Shown here piece after piece: positions 50,530 through 61,819 of a stretch of 64,000 nt of DNA. This stretch comes from Limnoperna fortunei (Eukaryota > Mollusca > Bivalvia > Mytilida > Modiolidae), in contig OX104116.1 in NCBI GenBank assembly GCA_944474755.1, forward strand, positions 5,893,547 through 5,957,546. Reading direction: 5' to 3'. Positions within the stretch are counted from its first letter, which is position 1. Each line of letters begins with the position of its first letter. The position numbers and the translations under genes were made by a program. The notes under the pieces are model-generated. The model searched no databases and had not been told where the DNA came from. It saw only the letters and a program-made list of their open reading frames with translations.

Positions 50530-51926
50530 AAAAGGACATTTGTTCAGTAGAACAAATGCACAGGAAGGTCTTTCCCTCGTTATCGTTTCTATAGGAAAAA
50601 CTGGCGTTAAACGTTAAACAAGAGGCCCCAGAGGGTGAAAATCTATCATTTTACATCGTAATATACCCGTATACCTACCCCCCCCCCCCCGGGCGGGTTT
50701 CTATTCCATTGTTTCTAGAACGTTCTAATTACAAAATTGAAGAAAAAAAAAGGGCCCGGCCCCTCCACCCCAGGGCCAGCATGATTTATTGTTTTTGACA
50801 TGCTGTCCCTGGGTGGAGAGTTGGGCCCTTTTTGGGTTCATAGTTTTATATGCAACTATGATTATATAAAAACCGGGAACCAGTTTTTTTGTTTATTTGT
50901 TTGTTTGTTTACTTTTCTGTTTTTAACTATATGTTTCGTATTTTAATGACTTTTCTTGACTTGTAGGTGAAGAAAAACAGATTTATGGTAAAAGGCAAAG
51001 AAAAGAACTAGCTGGAGTCACGTGACATTCTTATATAATATCACGGAGATAGTTTTATTTTATCATTCTAGGGAGTTACCATGGTCATGAACAGACGTAT
51101 ATATGACATGATGCACGATCTTTAATCTCAGTGATTGTTTATTTCAGGACGACACGGCACGGATTTTTATCAACGGAGCAAGCCGACAATTAATAAAAGA
51201 CTTTTTAAATTTATTTCAGAGAAATTTCACACTGTAAAATAATTACACGAGGCACGTAGCAGACGATGGAATACACAAAAAAGTGACGTCGGAAATTGTT
51301 TCAATTTGTTATTGTTTCAGGTAAAATGCACTTCGGACAGTTAGAACAACTGGTTGACACACGATTTACACTGTCATTCACTGACGATGGCTGAAACGGA
51401 CATCACGACAGACGAAATTTACGTGGCTGGGGGGAGGGGTGGTCACGTGTTTCAATGTGGGATTTTAAGGATTTATTGACTCGTACACCTTACGGGGAGA
51501 CATTTTTAGACTGAAATCGACATTCTAAAGCGAATGGCGAGGGTTTCAAACAGCTGGGATGCATCGTTTTTCGGGAAATTACGATTTTTACATAAAAAGT
51601 GGTGTTGGACTTGCACGACTGGTAACTTTTTACTGGTTGCGCCCAGCGATTTTCTACCTATCGACAATTCGAGGACATCGATCCCAGATGCAATCGGCGT
51701 CCATTTTATTGTACCATTTTGTGTGCCTTAGGAGGAGATGTGATAACAACGTTTTCATGGGGGGTCCCTGCCACGCCCTCATTTTTGACGGGGCGTGCTA
51801 ACAGGGTGACTGGGAGAAAGCCCACGGGGTATCCATCACACCGCCAAATTTTCAGCTCGATCGGATAAGAAACTTTTTGGCAGCACTAAATTGAATTTTA
51901 GATCGGAAGAAAAGTAATAATAATAT
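50530..51926 (+). repeat. S unit 13 (1397 bp)
   Basis: Same anatomy as S1 with a C13 tract. It is the last homogeneous S unit and is flanked on both sides by D units. Confidence 0.92.
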
Positions 51927-52970
51927 GAAAGGCCATTTGTTCAGAGAACAAATGTGAGGTCTTTCCCAGCATTTTGTTAGTGTTATGTCTAGTTATATAG
52001 AAAAATAATGACTAAACGGTCAGTTACTATGGTTTTAATGTACAAAGCAAATCGTCCAAAGTCAGAAAACGTATGGTTGCTAAGGACATTTAGTTGGTTG
52101 CTATGGACAAAATGCCACTTCCGGTCATGTAATGACGTATTTCAGTAAAGAACATCATTCTGATTCTAAAAATATATGGTTGCTAAGGACTTTTTATAAC
52201 AGTTACCTTGTTGCTAGGGTATGACCTTGACCTATGACCTTTGACCTTTAGCTCAAATTGAAGCTCTTTTGATACTGATCACTTTAAACCTATATGTTTA
52301 CTATATTATCTCTAACTGTTTTCAATTTATAAGTCAAAAACCAATCAACCGAAACATGTCAAGGGCAATAACTCTTAAACGGTAAATTGAACAGTTTCGG
52401 ACATTAAAGACCAAATGTAGGTCTCAATGAGAGGAGTATTTTTCCAATTTATTGTCTGCTTCCATCTTTTACGGTTTTCGAGTTGTTATCATAACAAGAT
52501 TCGAGGCCTAAGGTTGAGGTCATATCTCAACTTTAACCTTGAGATTTTCCTTAAGGTCATGTCACAAAACAACAAATAGTGAACAACCAAGGTGTTTTCG
52601 ACTTCCGGTTTGTGAGTTTTGGTGATGGCCGGAGTGATTGAAACATTCAAGGTATACCGCTCGCTTTCGCTCGACAAAATTTTTTGGCCAAATTATGGCA
52701 CAAAGTTGTCTCAAAAGTTCCTTAACATTTGTCACTTTGCAGTTTTTATCTAAATTTTATAGTTTCTCAGTTGTTCTGATAACAAGGTTTACGGTGTTGG
52801 GGCAGATAACTCCGTAAAGAAAAAGTTTTCGGTGTCGCAGGGTGAACACCGAACAGGTCTTAAGAGTTCGATACTTGGTTTAAAAGATCAAAATGATTTG
52901 TCGCGAAGTCTTTTTCACAGACTGTTTTGAAATGTGGCGGAAGAAAAAGAATAAGAATAATAATAATAAT
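51927..52970 (+). mobile_element. Divergent unit D4 (1044 bp), without adjoining 3' stem-loop
   Basis: The 5' stem-loop lies at 51934-51954. The body has GGTTGCTAAGGAC-like strings and a TGACC cluster at 52222-52248. One core monomer (about 52310-52490) is followed by the conserved 3' domain (about 52640-52945) and an (AAT)n tail that abuts D5. Its 3' stem-loop is missing at this junction; the second stem-loop downstream of D5 may be its own. The 62-codon minus-strand frame (52489-52677) corresponds to the frame in L units, but about 15 base differences give 11 amino acid changes, which is not a coding pattern. Confidence 0.82.
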
Positions 52971-54446
52971 GAAAGGTCATTTGTTCAAAGAACAAATGTG
53001 AGGTCTTTCCCAGTATGGTAAATATGGGGATTCTGTTTACGTTTTGTCTGTTCCTTATTACAAAATGTCACTAGCAGTCATGAAAATTAGTTATTTGAGT
53101 AAAGCAAGTCATCCCTTTTCACACTTCATATGGTTGCTAAGTACTTTTGTGACCGTTGCTAAGGACAAATTGTCACTTCCGGTTGTAAAATAGTGTATTC
53201 CACCTAAATACGTCATCCTGATTCTAAATATATATGGTTACTAAGGACCTTTTATGATGGTTACCTTGTTGCTATGGTGTGACCTTGACCCATGACCTTT
53301 GACCTTGGGCTCAAATTGAAGCTCTTTTCATACTGATCCCTTTAGCTAGCATGTTTACCATATTATCTCTAACCGTTTTCAAGTTATTCGTCAAAAACCA
53401 ATCAACCGAAACATGTCAAGGGCAATAACTCCTAAATGGTTCATTGAAAATTTTTTGACATATAGACCAATTGTAGGTCTCAATAAGAGGAGTATTTTTC
53501 CAATTTATTGTCTGCTTCTATCTTTTACAGTTTTCGAGTTATAAGTCAAAAACCAATCAACCAAAACATGTCAAGGGCAATAACTCCTAAACGGTTCATT
53601 GAATAATTTTTGACATTATAGACCAATTGTAGGTCGCAATGAGAGGAGTATTTTTCCAATTTATTGTTTGCTTCTATTCTTTACGGTTTTCGAGTTATAG
53701 GTCAAAAACCAATCAACCGGAACATGTCAAGGGCAATAACTCCTAAACGGTAAATTGAACAGTTTTGGACATAAAAGACCAAATGTAGGTCTCAATAAGA
53801 GGAGTATTTTTCCAATTTATTGTCTGCTTCCATCTTTTACGGTTTTCGAGTTATTATGATAACAAGATTCGAGGCCTAAGGTCGAGGTCTAACTGAACTT
53901 TGACCTTGAGATTTTCTTTAAGGTCATGTCACAAAACAATAAATGGTGAACAGCCAAGGTGTTTCCGACTTCCAGTTTGTGAGTTTTAGTGATGACCGGA
54001 GTGATTGAAACATTCAAGGTATACCGCTCGCCTTCGCTCGACAAAATTTTTTGGTCAAATTATGGTACAAAGTTGTCTCAAAAGTTCCTTAACATTTCTC
54101 ACTTTTCAGTTTTTGTCTAAATTTTATAGTTTCTGAGTTGTTCTGATAACAAGGTTTTCGGTGTTTGGGCAGATAACTCTGTAAAGAAAAAGTTTTCGGT
54201 GTCGCAGGGTAAATTCTAATCAGGGTTTAAGTGTACGATACTTGGTATAAAAGATGAAAATGATATGTCGCGAAGTTTTTTCTACAGACTTGGCGGAAGA
54301 AAAAAAAATAAGAATAATAATAATAATAATAATAATCAGAAGAAATACAATAAGGTCTTCCCACTGGAAGTGGGAAAGACCTTAATAATCAGAAGAAATA
54401 CAGTAAGGTCTTCCCACTGGAAGTGGGAAAGACCTTAATAATAATT
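52971..54446 (+). mobile_element. Divergent unit D5 (1476 bp) with two 3' stem-loops
   Basis: This unit is close to D1 throughout: 5' stem-loop at 52978-52998, TGACC cluster at 53279-53306, core monomers at about 53390, 53545 and 53701 (spacings 155 and 156, as in D1), conserved 3' domain at about 54010-54300 and an (AAT)n run. The terminal segment is duplicated, giving stem-loops at 54352-54383 and 54405-54436, each preceded by AATCAGAAGAAATACA. AATAATAATT follows before L9. Confidence 0.85.
54352..54436 (+). other. Tandem pair of 3' stem-loops
   Basis: Two copies of AAGGTCTTCCCACT / AGTGGGAAAGACCTT are separated by 21 bases (AATAATCAGAAGAAATACAG plus T). The second copy may be the end of the element into whose (AAT)n tail D5 was inserted, or a simple end duplication. 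Confidence 0.75.
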
Positions 54447-57400
54447 AAAAGGACATTTGTTCAGTAGAACAAATGCACAGGAAGGTCTTTCCCTCGTTAT
54501 CGTTTCTATAGTAAAAACTGGCGTTAAACGTTAAACAAGAGGCCCCAGAGGGTGAAAATCTATCATTTTACATCGTAATATACCCGTATACCTACCCCCC
54601 CCCCCCCGGGCGGGTTTCTATTCCATTGTTTCTAGAACGTTCTAATTACAAAATTGAAGAACAAAAAAAGGGCCCGGCCCCTCCACCCCAGGGCCAGCAT
54701 GATATATTGTTTTTGACATGCTGTCCCTGGGTGGAGAGTTGGGCCCTTTTTTGGGTTCATAGTTTTATATGCAACTATGATTATATAAAAACCGGGAACC
54801 AGTTTTTTTTGTTTATTTGTTTGTTTGTTTACTTTTCTGTTTTTAACTATATGTTTGGTATTTTAATGACTTTTCTTGACTTGTAGGTGAAGAAAAACAG
54901 ATTTATGGTAAAAGGCAAAGAACAGAACTAGCTGGAGTCACGTGACATTGTTATATAATATCACGGAGATAGTTTTCTTTTATCACAATAGGGAGTTACG
55001 ATGGTCTGAACGGACATATATATGACATGATGCACGATCTGTAATCTCAATGATTGTTTAATTCAGGACGACACGGATTAATATCAACGGAGCATTGTTT
55101 CAATTTGTTATTGTTTCAGATCGATCATTTAAAGACATTTTTCAAATTATTTCATAGGAATTTCACGCTGGAAAATAAGGACACGAGTTACGTAGCAGAC
55201 GACCGAATAAACAAAAATTCACGTCGGAAATTGTTTCAATTTGATTCAAATGTGAGGTAAAATGCAGTTCGGATAGTTAGAACAACTTGTTGAGAAAGGA
55301 TTTACACTATGATTCACTGACGATAACTGAAATGGACATCACAGCTGACGAAATTTACAAATAAGGGGGAGGGGTGGTCATGTGTTTCAATCTGGGATTT
55401 GGAGGATTTATTGACTCGCATACTTTGAGGAAATACGTTTTTAGACTGAAATCCACATTCTAAACGGAAAATATCTTCTTTTTACCTAACAAAGTAAGTT
55501 GATTAAATTTAGTGTTAACTTTGGTCATATTGAAAAAATGTACACTATGAACATGATGAAAGTAGACCAAACTACATAACATTTTATGCAAAACTTATTT
55601 TGTCATACATCTTGGTATTTTTAATTGATTGTCTCCATACAATATTATTATTATGATTCAGAAATAACTTTGTACTCATTTTTAATGGAGAAACACACTA
55701 AAATGGGACACAACAGCTTTACATATTTTAAATTTAATAATTAAACAATAAGGAAAAGAGGGAAACTTGTAGAAATCACAAGGTTTTGTTTTAACTTTGG
55801 ATTAAAAGTGTCGATTTAGGCTATTGTCACAGTGTTGAACATTTTTTCATGAAAATCTAAGAATATAGTGTACCATTTTTAAAGTAATTGCACTTAAATT
55901 GCTAATTTCTGTATATATGTTCAAGTTAACATCATTTCAATCATTTTAATAATTATCACATTTGGTTTAATACAGCAATTTTGCAACAAAGTGCATGTTT
56001 TCTTCACTCGACACATAATTACGCATTGTAGGAACTCGCTCAATGTTCATTATTTTATCAATTTTTGTTTAATACAGAAATTTTGTAACAAAGTGCATGT
56101 TTTCTTCACTCGACACATAATTACGCATTGTAGGAACTCACTCAATGTTCATGATTTTATCAATTTTTGCCAAAAGTTAGTTTTTTATGTTACAAAAAGT
56201 ACATGATGTATGTACTTAAAATTTGAAATTAGTGTTTAAGCCATTTTGAAATGTCCATCATTGAAAAATTTTAAGTCTCATATGATTACCCCTTTCTAAG
56301 CCAAAAAGTACTAATATCTTGATACATATTAATTCTTAGTTGTTTTTTTTTTCGCTCGACAAGTCTTATCAGGCCCCATGTCAGGTCCATATCAAATGAG
56401 CTCGAAGATATAAGATACTCTCTAGATACTGGTTATGTGTTACGTTTTATATATTGTAACACTTCTTAGTGTCTGGACAGGTCTGATTAATTGCAGCAAA
56501 GATGTGTATTTTTTTTATCGTGATGTATGTTTTCCTCAATATTCATGAGCTTTGGTCAAAAAGCTAGGCAGATTCTTCGCACACGACATATGACCATGTT
56601 AACTATATTATCTCTAACCGTTTTCAAGTTAAAGTCAAAAACCGAATAACAGAAATGTGTCAAGGCTGATAACTCGAATACGGTTCATATAACAGTTTCA
56701 GTTACAATATACTAAATGAAGGTCTTGAAGAGAGGATCACTTTAAATATACATATTTACTATATTATCTCTAACCGTTTTCAAGTTTTAACCAAAATACT
56801 GAATAACTCAAACATGTCAAGGGCTGTTACTCGAAAACGGTTCATCGCACACCTTCAGTTCAAATGTACCAAATGAAGGTCTCAACAAAATTTAGCCGAT
56901 ACGTGTCAAGGGCCATAACCTGGAAAACGGTTTGTCACACTGTTTTCGACACTAATATATCAAATGTAGATCTCAATGAGAGGAACATTTTTCTCATATA
57001 TTGTCCGCTTCAATTTTGTATGGTTTTTGAGTTATATTGAAAATAAAAGTTAGCCGAAACCCGTCAAGGGCCATAACCTCGAAAACGGTTTGTCGCACAG
57101 TTTTCAACTATTTATATCAAATGTAGATCTCAATGAGAGCAACATTTTTCTCATATATTGTCTGCTTCAATTTTGTATGGTTTTTGAGTAATATTGAAAA
57201 CAAAATTTAGCCGAAACCTGTCAAGGGCAATAACTCCTAAACGGTTCATTGAACAATTTTTGACATAAAAGACCAAATGTAGGTCTCAATGAGAGGAGTA
57301 TTTTTCCAATTTATTGTCTGCTTCTATCTTTTACAGTTTTCGAGTTGTTATGATAACAAGATTGGAGGCCTAAGGTCGAGGTCATATCTGAACTTTGACC

Positions 57401-57921
57401 TTGAGATTTTCTTTAAGGTAATATCACAGGACAACAAATGGTGAAGACCCAAGGTGTTTTCGACTTAAGTTTTGTAAGTTTTGGTGATAACCGGCGTCCA
57501 TGAAACATTCAAGGTATACCGCTCGCCTTCGCTCGACAAAATTTTTTGGCCAAATTATGGCACAAAGTTGTCTCAAAAGTTCCTTAACATTTCTCACTTT
57601 TCAGTTTTTCTCTAAATTTTATAGTTTCTGAGTTGTTCTGATAACAAGGTTTTCGGTGTTTGGGCAGATAACTCTGTAAAGAAAAAGTTTTCGGTATCGC
57701 AGGGTGAATTCCAATCAGGGTTTAAGTGTACGATACTTGGTATAAAAGATGAAAATGATATGTCGCGAACTCTTTTCTACAGACACGGCGGAAGAAACAA
57801 AAATAAGAATAATAATAATCAGAAGAAATACAGTAAGGTCTTCCCACTGTAGTGGGAAAGACCTTAATAATCAGAAGAAATACAGTAAGGTCTTCCCACT
57901 GGAAGTGGGAAAGACCTTAAT
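54447..57921 (+). repeat. L unit 9 (3475 bp), diverged, with two 3' stem-loops
   Basis: L anatomy is complete, but there are scattered changes in the first 620 bases (for example GAACAAAAAAAG, TGTTTGGTAT, an altered ATG region near 55003), an extra CAGGCCCCATGT-type insertion near 56373 and a D-like 3' third from about 57280. The C tract is 13. It ends in two stem-loops, 57835-57865 and 57887-57918, then D6. It is the leftmost diverged L and probably marks the edge of the homogenised array. An 86-codon frame at 54626 crosses the GC hairpin and is not credible. Confidence 0.88.
57835..57918 (+). other. Tandem pair of 3' stem-loops of L9
   Basis: The first (57835-57865) has a shortened GT loop and the second (57887-57918) has the usual GGA loop. 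L9 is the only L unit in the window with its 3' stem-loop attached, so it shows the full L element. Confidence 0.8.
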
Positions 57922-58979
57922 GAAAGGTCATTTGTTCAAAGAACAAATGTGAGGTCTTTCCCAGTATGGTAAATATGGAGATTCAGTTGACGTTTTGTCT
58001 GTTCCTTATTACAAAATGTCACTAGCAGTCATGAAAATTAGTTGTTTGAGTAAAGGAAGTCATCCCTATTCTCACTACATATGGTTGCTAAGGACTTATG
58101 TGACCGTTGCTAGGGACAAATTGTCACTTCCGGTTGTAAAATAGTGTATTTCACCTAAATACTTCATCCTGATTCTAAATATATATGGTTACTAAGGACT
58201 TTTTATAATGGTTACCTTGTTGCTATGGTGTGACCTTGACCCATGACCTTTGACCTTGGGCTCAAATTGAAGCTCTTTTCAGACTGATCACTTTAGCTAT
58301 GCATGTTTACCATATTATCTCTAACCGTTTTCAAGTTATTAGTCAAAAACCAATCAACCGAAACATGTCAAGGGCAATAACTCCTAAACGGTTCATTTAA
58401 CAGTTTCGGACTTAAAAAACCAAATGTAGGTCTCAATGAGAGGAGTATTTTTCCAATTTATTGTCTGCTTCTATCTGTTACGGTTTTCGAGTTGTTATGA
58501 TAACAAGATTCGAGGCCTAAGGTCGAGGTCATATCTGAACTTTGACCTTGAGATTTTCTTTAAGGTCATGTCACAGAACAACAAATGGTGAACAACCAAG
58601 GTGTTTTCGACTTACGGTTTGTGAGTTTTGGTGATAACCGGAGTCATTGAAACATTCAAGGTATACCGCTCGCCTTCGCTCGACAAAATTTTTTGGCCAA
58701 ATTATGGCACAAAGTTGTCTCAAAAGTTCCTTAACATTTCTCACTTTTCAGTTTTTCTCTAAATTTTATAGTTTCTGAGTTAACCTGATAACAAGGTTTT
58801 CGGTGTTTGGGCAGATAACTCTGTAAAGAAAAAGTTTTCGGTGTCGCAGGGTCAAATCTGAACAGGTCTTAAGAGTACGATACTTGGTTTGAAAGATCAA
58901 AATGATATGTCGCGAACCCTTTTTTATGGACTGTTTTGAAAATGTGGCGGAAAAAAAAAGGAAGAATAATAATAATAAT
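57922..58979 (+). mobile_element. Divergent unit D6 (1058 bp)
   Basis: The 5' stem-loop lies at 57929-57949. The first part is like D1 and D5, with a TGACC cluster at 58230-58257, but there is only one core monomer (about 58340-58500). The conserved 3' domain (about 58650-58960) and a short (AAT)n tail follow, and the tail abuts D7 with no 3' stem-loop. It differs from D5 mainly by loss of two monomers. Confidence 0.82.
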
Positions 58980-59741
58980 GAAAAGTCATTTGTTCAAAGA
59001 ACAAATGTGAGGTCTTTCCCGGCATTTTATTAGTGTTATGTCTAGGTATATGGTTGCTAATTTTGAAAATTGCTGCCCACAACCATTGGACTTTGGTCCT
59101 AAATCGAAGGGCTTGTTGAGACGGTCACAAAAAACCTATGTTCACTATATTATCTCTGACGGTTTAAAAGTTTAAGCCATAAACTGATTAGCGGCAAAAT
59201 GTCAAAGGCCATTGCTTGAAAACGATTTGTCGCACAGTTTTCAATAATTTAAATCAAATGTAGATCTCAATGAGAGAAACATTTTTCTGATATATTGTCT
59301 GTTTCAATTTTTTATGGTTTTTTAGATATATTGAAAACAAAATTTCAATGGTGGCCATTTTGAAAATGGTGGACCGAAAAAAAATTTTGATCCGACATAT
59401 GTAATTAGAACTCTCATATCTACTTGGAAACTAAGTTTTGTGGAAATCGAACAACTTTGAACTTTTCGACAAACTTTGCGTCAAAATCACGTTAACAGGA
59501 AGTGGATCAAAATTTTTTTTTGCATTACGAATCATGGCCATGAGTCAGACAATTTTTTCCCCACTTTAGATTTTTTATATCTGTCATGGTTTCTGAGTTT
59601 ATCTGAACACAAGGGTTTTGGGTTTGGGGCAGATAACTCTGTTACTAAAAATAGATCGGTTTCGCAAGGTGACTCAGGTCAAGCCCAGGTAATATTGGTT
59701 AAGTGTCCCAAGTTTCAAAGCGATACGTCAAGACACTTTTG
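58980..59741 (+). mobile_element. Divergent unit D7 (about 760 bp), 3' truncated
   Basis: The 5' stem-loop lies at 58987-59007 and the start resembles D4. One monomer-like segment lies at about 59150-59340. A unique stretch with the palindrome CCATTTTGAAAATGG (near 59357) follows, then a 3' domain remnant (CAGATAACTCTGTTAC). The (AAT)n tail and 3' stem-loop are missing; the sequence runs at about 59741 into an L-like segment that lacks its own 5' stem-loop, so a deletion probably fused them. The 88-codon frame at 59476 is not supported. Confidence 0.7.
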
Positions 59742-59942
59742 ACCGTCTTTCCGGTGTTGTCCCTATTTCCATAGTAAAAAATGACGTTAAATGTCAAACA
59801 ATAACACCCCAGAGGGTAAAAATCTATTATTTTATATTGTAAAATATCCGTAGGCCTCCTCCTCCCCCGGTTTCTTTTCTTTTGTTTCTATAACATTCTA
59901 ATTATTTAAAAAAGGGCCCGGCCCCCCAACCAGGGCAGCATG

Positions 59943-60090
59943 TAAACATATTTTGTTATTCATCTTGGTATTTTTAATTGATTGCCTCACATTGATTCAA
60001 ATAGCTCTGTACTAATTTTGAGAAAAGACGGGAAAATCGGACTCTGCAGATTTAAATATTGTGACAAAAATTTGTTAAACTAGTTTTAAA
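59943..60090 (+). repeat. Displaced copy of an L middle segment within L10
   Basis: CATCTTGGTATTTTTAATTG occurs here and again in its normal L place at about 60836, with related sequence around both. The extra copy directly follows the truncated GC hairpin. Confidence 0.6.
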
Positions 60091-60300
60091 AATTCATATA
60101 CATTATTTTGGTGTAAAATAAATACTTCTTTGTCATTTCGCTGTATTTATAGTATACATTAAATGAACACTATACATTCCACTGAGGTGTCTTCGTCGAA
60201 GGTCGCGTTCATATCATTTTGTCAGCGTCTTCTGTCTTTCGTACTGCGTTCTGTGTGTACGAATACTATAGCTACATGAAGCACGATCTTAAGTTTAATA
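60090..60300 (+). other. L10 stretch with no recognised content
   Basis: About 210 AT-rich bases replace the TATA, E-box and ATG region of the L/S module; only the last part (GCACGATCTT, CAGTGATT) resembles it. I see no gene or motif. Confidence 0.5.
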
Positions 60301-61819
60301 TCAGTGATTATTTATATATTTCAGGACGACACTGGTTATTACAAAAGGAGCTACCGACGAACATTTTAAGACGTTTTCATTCATAGGAATTTTACGCTGG
60401 AATGTGGAAAATAAGGAACACGAGTCACGTAGCAGACGACCGAATACACAAAAATTCACGTCGGAAATTGTTTCAATTTGATTAAAATGTGAGGTAAAAT
60501 GCAGTTCGGATAGTTCGAACAACTTGTTGAGAAACGATTTACACTATGATTCACTGACGATAACTGAAATGGACATCACAGCAGACGAAATTTACAAATA
60601 AGGGGGAGGTGTGGTCACGTGCTTCAGTCTGGGATTTTAAGGATTTATTGACTAGTGTACTTTGAGGAAATACGTTTTTAGACTGAAATCCACATACTAA
60701 ACGGAGAGTATCATCTATTTAGCTAACAAAGTAAGTTGATTAAATTTAGTGTTTTGGTCATGTATATTGAAAAAATGTACACTATGAAAGTAGACCAAAC
60801 ATCATAACAATTTTATGCAAACTTATTTTGTCATACATCTTGGTATTTTTAATTGATTGTCTCCATACAATATTATTATTATGATTCAGAAATGACTTTG
60901 TACTCATTTTTAATGGAGAAACACACTAAAATGGGACACAACAGCTTTACATATTTTAAATTTAATAATTAAACAATAAGGAAAAGAGGGAAACTTGTAG
61001 AAATCACAAGGTTTTGTTTTAACTTTGGATTAAAAGTGTCGATTTAGGCTATTGTCACAGTGTTGAACATTTTTTCATGAAAATCTAAGAATATAGTGTA
61101 CCATTTTTAAAGTAATTGCACTGAAATTGCTAATTTCTGTATATATGTTCAAGTTAACATCATTTCAATCATTTTAATAATTATCACATTTGGTTTAATA
61201 CAGCAATTTTGCAACAAAGTGCATGTTTTCTTGACTCGACACATAATTACGCATTGTAGGAACTCGCTCAATGTTCATTATTTTATCAATTTTTGTTTAA
61301 TACAGAAATTTTGTAACAAAGTGCATGTTTTCTTCACTCGACACATAATTACGCATTGTAGGAACTCACTCAATGTTCATGATTTTATCAATTTTTGCCA
61401 AAAGTTAGTTTTTTATGTTACAAAAAGTACATGTAGTATGTACTTAAAATTTGAAATTAGTGTTTAAGCCATTTTGAAATGTCCATCATTGAAAATTTTT
61501 AAGTCTCATATGATTACCCCTTTCTAAGCCAAAAAGTACTAATATCTTGATACATATTAATTCTTAGTTTTTTTTTTTTCGCTCGACAAGTCTTATCAGG
61601 TCCATATCAAATGAGCTCGAAGATATAAGATACTCTCTAGATACTGGTTATGTGTTACGTTTTATATATTGTAACACTTCTTAGTGTCTGGACAGGTCTG
61701 ATTAATTGCAGCAAAGATGTGTATTTTTTTTATCGTGATGTATGTTTTCCTTTATATTCATGAGATTTGGTCAAAAAGCTAGGCAGATTCTTCGCACACG
61801 ACATATGACCATGTTAACT

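Noticed and set aside
1..54446. The whole array as a pure assembly duplication artefact
   Set aside because: C-tract lengths vary from unit to unit, several units carry private changes, and distinct D units occupy different junctions. An incorrect copy number is still possible.
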